This document shows, one piece after another, positions 43,571 through 48,126 of a DNA stretch of 48,126 nucleotides. Where the stretch lies: the NCBI GenBank assembly GCA_031280915.1, contig JAITGC010000084.1:1-48126 (forward strand), given 5' to 3'. The notes under the pieces were generated by a model, which saw only the letters and a program-made list of their open reading frames with translations, ran no database searches and was not told where the DNA came from. A program made the translations under genes and the position numbers. This DNA comes from Desulfovibrio sp. Lineage in GTDB: Bacteria; Desulfobacterota; Desulfovibrionia; Desulfovibrionales; Desulfovibrionaceae. Numbering within the stretch: the first letter of the stretch is position 1; every line of letters begins with the position of its first letter.

Positions 43571-44444
43571 CGGCGGGCTGTGCGCCGGCGTCACGGAGGG
43601 CATCGTCTCCTGCCTGGACAGGGGGCCGCTCGCGGGCGTCGGCATCATCATGGGCGCTCCGCACGACGCCGAGGCAGCCGCCCTGCTGGGCACACGCGAA
43701 CATATCGCCCTCACTATTCATCTCAACCTGCTGGAAGGAAGGCCGGCCGCGCCGCCGAGGCGCATCCCGTCCCTGGCGGGCAAAGACGGATGTTTTCACC
43801 ATTCCCTCGCCACCCTCGCGGCAGAGCTTTTCTTTGGCGGACGAACAAGAAAAAACCTGTTCAACTCCATTGAAATGGAATTTCGGGCGCAGATAGAGCG
43901 CTTCCGCGCGCTCCTTCCCGGACGGCCTCTGCGCCTCGACAGCCACCTGCACGTCCATGTTCTGCCGCCGTTGCGCCCTCTGCTGCGCATCCTGATCCGT
44001 GAATACGGAGTATCTTATGTGCGTGTTCCGGCGGAGCTTTTTCATATTCCGGCGGCTCCACCCGCGGAACAGATCGCGGGGCAGACAAGGCGCGCCCTGC
44101 TGGCGGCCTGGGCCTCGCCGCTCCGGGCACTTCTGGAGGCGGAGGGGGTCAGAAGCGGCGATTTTTTTGTCGGCGCCTTCGCCAGCGGCCGGATGACCCT
44201 TGACAAACTCCGGGCATCGCTTCTGGCTGTCCGGCGGAAAGGAGCGGGAGGCGAAACCGTCGAAATCATGGTGCACCCCGGCGGCCTGCGGTCAGGGGAA
44301 GAGGCGGATGTCAAGCCGGCCTACCGTGGTTTTTACGCTTCCGCCGCGCGGGAGACGGAACGAAATATGCTTGCTTCCCCCGCGCTTCCGGCCTTGCTTG
44401 AATCCCTGAATATGATTCCGTATTTCCCCGGCGCCGGGGCGTAA
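43545..44444 (+). CDS. YdjC/ChbG-family carbohydrate deacetylase
   Basis: A 299-residue metal-dependent deacetylase-like protein. It opens FFQADDGGL, with the family Asp-Asp metal ligands (residues 8-9), and has HLNLLEG (near 65), DSHLHVHVLPPL (near 129-140, the His ligands) and EIMVHPGGL (near 243). ChbG removes acetyl groups from chitooligosaccharides; HpnK members act on hopanoid glycans. Next to GtrB-like and flippase genes, it probably edits an acetylated sugar on a lipid-linked glycan. It starts 26 bases inside the GtrB-like gene. Confidence 0.82.
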   Translation: MRCFFQADDGGLCAGVTEGIVSCLDRGPLAGVGIIMGAPHDAEAAALLGTREHIALTIHLNLLEGRPAAPPRRIPSLAGKDGCFHHSLATLAAELFFGGRTRKNLFNSIEMEFRAQIERFRALLPGRPLRLDSHLHVHVLPPLRPLLRILIREYGVSYVRVPAELFHIPAAPPAEQIAGQTRRALLAAWASPLRALLEAEGVRSGDFFVGAFASGRMTLDKLRASLLAVRRKGAGGETVEIMVHPGGLRSGEEADVKPAYRGFYASAARETERNMLASPALPALLESLNMIPYFPGAGA

Positions 44445-44514
44445 TGTCATCCCCAGCGTTGAGAACAGCTTGCGGGCGGTTTCTCGATGTCATCCCTGCC
44501 GCAAAGGGCCATAA

Positions 44515-44544
44515 CCAGAGCAATTTCAAAGTGAAATGGCTCTC
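44515..44544. repeat. Intergenic palindrome, third copy
   Basis: The palindrome AGAGCAATTTCA-AAG-TGAAATGGCTCT, with one change from the perfect form at 8881-8913 and 9709-9739. It lies between two convergent genes and just touches the end of the flippase gene (stop at 44543). Confidence 0.65.
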
Positions 44545-45841
44545 ACAAAGGGGGTGGGTCTGCCGTCCGTTTCCGCCCGCAAAAAATTTCCGGGCGGCAC
44601 CGGAGAACAAGCGGGATAAAACCAAGCATAATGCCGCCTTCAAGCAGAACCGGCAGGCAGGCTCCTCCGGCGAGTCCCCAAAAATGCCCCAGCAATACGG
44701 CGGCGGGCAGGCTGAAGACCGCGACGGCCGCTTGTACGCGCACCTGAGTCCGCTCTTTGCCGAGGGGCACCAGAATCTGCCAGGCCAGCACAATGTTGCA
44801 GGCCTGAAGAGGGATAAAAAAACACAGTGTGCGCAACACGGGCGTCATTTCCGCATAAGAACCGCCCAAAACCGCATCGACGAGCCAGGGCGCGATATAC
44901 CATAATACCGCCGCCCCGGCAATCATGATGGTTGCCGTATAGAGCAGCGCGAGCCTCATCAGGGGTATTCCGCCGGCCCGGCCGGCGTGATTCAGGGCGC
45001 TGATCTCCGGAAAAATCGTCTGCATCGCGGGATTGTTCAGACTGACAGCGGCGCGCGCGATTTTGTCCGCCGTCACCAGCAAACCCATCTGGGCGGGAAG
45101 AAGAAAATATCCCAGTACAAGTTGCGTGAATCTGGCGGACACATGGGCCGACAAACTCCCCACAAAAAGTATTCTGTGACGCGTCAGCGCCCGCAGCCCC
45201 CGGCGCGGGCTGAACGAGACATGACCATACTGCCGCAATTGCCGCGCGATAAGAAACAAATAACACGATCCCTTGCACAGGGCGATCAGGAATGAATAAA
45301 GCGGCCAATCGCCAGGGGCGCGCACACAGACGACGACAAGCAACAGCACAAGGGCGCTTGAGGCCACATCCCAGACGGCCATGCGCTGTATGCTCCGCCC
45401 CAGGCCCTGGAAAAACCAGGTAGGGTTGACGCCCCGGGCAATGCCCGCCAGAACGGCCAGGGCGTAAGCGCCGGGATATTCCAGAGCGTACGACATAACG
45501 GGGGCCAGAAGCAGGCAGGCCAGCAAACAGCAGACAGCCAGCAGCGCCTTGGCGGAGAGCACATCGGCGAGGATATCGCCCTGCGCCTCATCCCTCCCGC
45601 GGTTGACGGCCACATCCCGCGTTGCCCCCAGGATGAACCCCCAGTCCATGAAAGGGGTCACGACGCCGCTGATGATGCCCATATACAGGCACAAGCCGTA
45701 GGACTCCGGCCCGAGGACACGGGCGAGCCAGGGCAGCGCCAGCAGGGGCAGGATGAACTGCGTCGCCTGAATGACGTTGAAGGAAAGAAAAATGGACAGA
45801 TGGGGGAGCAGTTTGCGCCACAGGCGCGCGGGGAATTCCAT
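44543..45841 (-). CDS. Wzx-type polysaccharide flippase
   Basis: A 432-residue inner-membrane protein of the MOP/MATE superfamily with about 12 membrane spans, likely to move a lipid-linked glycan across the membrane. The opening FNVIQATQFILPLLALPWLARVLGPESYG is characteristic of O-antigen flippases, as is the later PTWFFQGLGR (near 145). The start is uncertain: the ATG at 45841 fits the family, while a GTG at 45862 has GGAGG too close in front. It is the end of the Gtr-like group, convergent with the deacetylase gene. Confidence 0.88.
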   Translation of the reverse strand: MEFPARLWRKLLPHLSIFLSFNVIQATQFILPLLALPWLARVLGPESYGLCLYMGIISGVVTPFMDWGFILGATRDVAVNRGRDEAQGDILADVLSAKALLAVCCLLACLLLAPVMSYALEYPGAYALAVLAGIARGVNPTWFFQGLGRSIQRMAVWDVASSALVLLLVVVCVRAPGDWPLYSFLIALCKGSCYLFLIARQLRQYGHVSFSPRRGLRALTRHRILFVGSLSAHVSARFTQLVLGYFLLPAQMGLLVTADKIARAAVSLNNPAMQTIFPEISALNHAGRAGGIPLMRLALLYTATIMIAGAAVLWYIAPWLVDAVLGGSYAEMTPVLRTLCFFIPLQACNIVLAWQILVPLGKERTQVRVQAAVAVFSLPAAVLLGHFWGLAGGACLPVLLEGGIMLGFIPLVLRCRPEIFCGRKRTADPPPL

Positions 45842-46028
45842 GGCGGCATGATAGACGAACACGCCTCCATGTCAAGGCGGGCGCGGCGTTCGCCCTGACA
45901 CGGAAATATTTTCCTTATCCTCCGGGGAGAGGGAAGAACGCGCCTTGAACCGCCTGAAAAAATGGGATAAGAGAGAAAGCGCGTTCAAGCCTGAGAACGC
46001 GATATCGTCAGCAAATGGGGATCATCTC

Positions 46029-46325
46029 ATGACGGAAAACCACAGCACGGGCGGTGCGCCGAACACGACGCCGCTACCGGAAGTCAGTTTTTCCACCTTC
46101 ATCCTCTCTCTGGCTTCCTCGGCTCTGGCCCAGCTTGGAGAGGTACCCCTGCCGGAAAGCGGCCGCCTGGAAAAAAACCTCACCCTGGCCAAACACGGCA
46201 TTGACGTGCTGGAAATGCTGCGCCGCAAAACGGAGTCCAATCTGGACGAGCAGGAACGCCGCCTGCTGGAGGGCGTACTGTATGAACTGCGTCTGAAATA
46301 CGTCATACAGTCGGGAAAGCCATGA
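46029..46325 (+). CDS. DUF1844 protein
   Basis: A 98-residue protein of the DUF1844 family: FSTFILSLASSALAQLGEVP, then NLTLAKHGIDVLEMLRRKT and LDEQERRLLEGVLYELRLKYV, a near-complete family pattern. Function unknown. In many deltaproteobacteria it sits beside metabolic genes. The ATG at 46029 has GGGGAT seven bases upstream; the frame is open 28 codons earlier, where no similarity is seen. Its stop overlaps the argC start (ATGA), so the two are coupled. Confidence 0.85.
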   Translation: MTENHSTGGAPNTTPLPEVSFSTFILSLASSALAQLGEVPLPESGRLEKNLTLAKHGIDVLEMLRRKTESNLDEQERRLLEGVLYELRLKYVIQSGKP

Positions 46326-47374
46326 AAACGTACCGTGTGGGCCTGGTGGGCATAACCGGCTATGCCGGTATGGAAGTGACGCGCCTTCTGGCAGGGCATC
46401 CGGCCATGCGTCTTGTTACGGCCTGTTCGCGCGCCGAAGCCGGCAAACGCCTGGGAGAATTTTATCCCTTTCTGGAAAAACTGCCCGGCGCCGATGTTGT
46501 GATAAGCGTTTTTGAGCCGGAAAAAGCCGCGGCAAGCTGCGATATCGTTTTTCTGTCAGTCCCGGCCGGCACGGCCATGGGCATGGCCGTGCCGTTGATC
46601 GCCCGCGGCGTGAAGGTTGTGGATTTTTCGGCGGATTTCCGCCTGCGCGATCCCCAGTTGTATGAAGAATGGTACAGCCACGCTCATACCGCCCATGACC
46701 TGCTCAGAGAAGCTGTGTACGGCATCCCTGAACTTTATGCCGGACAAATCGCCGGGGCACGCCTCGTGGCCAACCCGGGCTGTTACCCCACCTGCGCTAT
46801 TCTGGGCCTGCACGCCGCACTGAGAAACGATCTCATAGAGAGCGAAGGCATTGTCATTGACGCCAAATCCGGCGCCAGCGGCGCAGGGCGCAAGGCCGCC
46901 GTGCCGACGCTGTTCTGCGAAGTGACGGACACCTTCCGCGCTTACGGGCTGCCGCGTCACCGCCACACGCCCGAAATCGAGCAGGAAGTATCGCTTCTGG
47001 CCGGGCGGGAGATACGGCTTTCCTTCAATCCGCACCTCGTGCCCATGAACAGGGGCATTCTTGCCGCCATATATACGACGCTCAAAAATCCGCGCACAAC
47101 GACCGACGAAGCGCACAGGGCCTTCAGCAAAACATGGGAGGGCAGCCGCTGGGTGCGCGTGCTGCCCAAGGGCGCCCTGCCGGAAACGCGCTACGTCCGG
47201 GGCGGCATGTTCTGCGACATCGGCGTGGTTACAGACCCGCGCACAGGCCGCCTGATTATACTTTCAACTATTGACAACCTTTGCCGGGGGGCGGCCGGAC
47301 AGGCCATTGCCAACGCCAATCTGATGTGCGGCCTGCCGGTGGAAACGGGCCTGACTTCCGCGCCTGTTGTTTAA
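46322..47374 (+). CDS. argC: N-acetyl-gamma-glutamyl-phosphate reductase
   Basis: Third step of arginine synthesis, reducing N-acetylglutamyl phosphate to the semialdehyde with NADPH. The 350-residue protein has the Rossmann GITGYAGMEVTRLL (near 10-23), the active-site Cys in LVANPGCYPTCAIL (near 155), the KSGASGAGRKA stretch and PRHRHTPEIEQE with the catalytic His (near 218). The C-terminus holds FCDIGVVTDPRTGRLI and DNLCRGAAGQA. It is the last intact gene; the downstream sequence is a decayed, repeat-type region. Confidence 0.95.
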   Translation: MKTYRVGLVGITGYAGMEVTRLLAGHPAMRLVTACSRAEAGKRLGEFYPFLEKLPGADVVISVFEPEKAAASCDIVFLSVPAGTAMGMAVPLIARGVKVVDFSADFRLRDPQLYEEWYSHAHTAHDLLREAVYGIPELYAGQIAGARLVANPGCYPTCAILGLHAALRNDLIESEGIVIDAKSGASGAGRKAAVPTLFCEVTDTFRAYGLPRHRHTPEIEQEVSLLAGREIRLSFNPHLVPMNRGILAAIYTTLKNPRTTTDEAHRAFSKTWEGSRWVRVLPKGALPETRYVRGGMFCDIGVVTDPRTGRLIILSTIDNLCRGAAGQAIANANLMCGLPVETGLTSAPVV

Positions 47375-47854
47375 AAAAGGCTCATGACTAAAACTTATTC
47401 ACACTATTAAAATTCAATGGGGTTAAAAAACTTCGAACCACACCTCAAAAAATGTGAATGGCGGTACGACAAAACTCTGCCTGAGTTTATTGCCAACTTG
47501 AAAACTTTGGATGTCAAAGAACAAAGACCTGATGTGTCTGGATGTAGAGTGTCAACACGTTGTTACCCTCCGTTCAGTTTTGAAGCCGAAGGTTTTCTGC
47601 CAAGAGCCGTGTGAGGACGTAAAAAGTTGATCAATGCGTCCAGGGCCGGAGGGACGCTGAATTTTCCGTCAGTAACGAATTGGTTTGTGGAATGGCTTTA
47701 TTCCAAGAGAATGCCCATCCGCGCTGCCCATTCTGAAATGCCTATCGGCATACGGATTAAATTGCAACGCTGACTGGCGCGTTGCGCGGAAATATTTGCC
47801 CCTATTCTTGGCAAAAATAAATGGATTTGGATAGTTATACGATTCTTTCCATTA
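47375..47854. other. Decayed region after argC
   Basis: A 480-base stretch with lower GC than its neighbours. It includes a possible transposase remnant at 47417-47614 and no intact gene beyond it. From 47620 to 47850 I see only short interrupted frames. Confidence 0.5.
47417..47614 (+). pseudogene. Possible transposase remnant (IS1595-like)
   Basis: A 65-codon frame starting MGLKNFEPHLKKCEWRYDK and then FIANLKTL. That short motif resembles the end of IS1595-type transposases, which commonly finish in HLKECEWRY followed by a short helix. The upstream part is missing, the second half does not match and no terminal repeat is seen. This is a weak call on a short stretch. Confidence 0.35.
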
Positions 47855-48011
47855 TCACCAGTGATATTTATCTCCAATACATACTTCCAACGTGCCCATT
47901 ATAGAAGGATCTGTTAACATTTTATAGAGTTTGTCATAGTCTCCGCCAAAAACTCCTATACATCCATCGGTACCTGGCAAAGCGCCATCCGGATGTATGC
48001 CGAATCTCCCT
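47855..48011 (-). pseudogene. C-terminal fragment of an L,D-transpeptidase-like gene
   Basis: Reading leftward from about 48011 to a TGA at 47855, the frame encodes about 50 residues containing LGRFGIHPDGALPGTDGCIG, then VFGGDYDKLYKML and SIMGTLEVCIGDKYHW. The His and the G-x2-GCIG cysteine are the catalytic pair of the YkuD-like L,D-transpeptidase fold, which links or cuts peptidoglycan. The N-terminal part is missing: just upstream the sequence passes into an IS5-type element (start near 48014), so the gene looks interrupted. Confidence 0.6.
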
Positions 48012-48013
48012 AG

Positions 48014-48126
48014 ATAGTGTCGTCAATAGACTTTTGTTTGGCGTAGTTTTGTGGTATCCTCCTTACAAAACAGGAGGAAACATGCAGCCAGCACACCGTC
48101 GGCATGATGTCTCAGATCGGGTCTGG
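48014..48126 (+). mobile_element. Left end of an IS5-family element (partial)
   Basis: The element seems to begin after a CTAG (48010-48013), a known target for part of the IS5 family, and to continue past the window edge. About 70 bases of leader come before the transposase. Its partner end lies outside, so the element is only partly visible. Confidence 0.6.
48082..48126 (+). CDS. IS5-family transposase, N-terminal end (partial)
   Basis: Fifteen codons (MQPAHRRHDVSDRVW) with AGGAGG five to ten bases before the ATG. The reading RRHDVSDRVW is the usual opening of IS427-type IS5 transposases (RHDxxDxxW). The remainder is outside the window. Confidence 0.6.
   Translation, partial: MQPAHRRHDVSDRVW

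Noticed and set aside
47381-47420. Similarity of 47390-47405 to the IS end at 39186
   Set aside because: Only a few bases agree (CTTRTTCACA-type); too weak to claim a shared terminal repeat.
1-48126. tRNA, rRNA or CRISPR arrays
   Set aside because: No tRNA cloverleaf signature, rRNA-like segment or regularly spaced direct repeats were noticed; a tRNAscan/CRISPR search would confirm.

Overview
The window (about 48 kb, GC-rich apart from some AT-rich intergenic stretches) looks like chromosomal DNA of a Gram-negative, probably anaerobic bacterium. A sulfate-reducing Desulfovibrio-type organism (Desulfobacterota) is the best guess. This rests on the gene repertoire (CimA-type citramalate synthase, short ThiC, KtrAB, DUF1844 next to argC, many long Leu/Ala-rich glycan enzymes) and on sigma-54 promoter sequences. 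It is an inference, not the result of a search.

Left part (1-16 kb) is mostly housekeeping. It starts with one glycosyltransferase. A leftward operon follows: thiC - Fur-family regulator - small Cys-rich membrane protein - MOSC protein - nitroreductase, ending at a hairpin with a T-run. Next come ktrB-ktrA (potassium uptake, rightward), cimA (leftward), and a leftward operon ahcY - rnhA - LapG-like protease - nucleoside-gate membrane protein - ThiS-like protein. Several small proteins of unknown role and a ParE/CopG-type toxin-antitoxin pair complete this part. The gaps between genes carry recurring palindromic repeats.

Middle part (16.7-39.2 kb) is a large surface-glycan or protein-glycosylation region. 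It holds glycosyltransferases of several families, UDP-galactopyranose mutase, a GT2-CDP-glycerol glycerophosphotransferase fusion, and a 1023-residue glycosyltransferase-like/methyltransferase/WbsX-like fusion. It also holds a DUF115/MptE-like-FkbM fusion, two further methyltransferases, a CMP-sugar synthetase and a sugar epimerase. uvrA sits inside this region. Three textbook -24/-12 (sigma-54) promoter sequences precede genes here, which suggests a nitrogen- or flagellum-type co-regulated glycosylation programme. A 13-C tract lies between two domains of the large fusion enzyme and could act as a phase-variation switch. Two strong G-quadruplex motifs also occur in these genes.

Right part (39.2-48.1 kb) begins with an IS5-type remnant and a RelB/RelE-type toxin-antitoxin pair. 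A Gtr-like glycan-modification group follows (GtrII-like membrane transferase, GtrB-like transferase, YdjC/ChbG-like deacetylase, Wzx-like flippase), then DUF1844 and argC. The last 700 bases are decayed: a probable transposase scrap, the C-terminal end of an L,D-transpeptidase-like gene, and the start of an IS5-family element that appears to have cut that gene and runs off the window.
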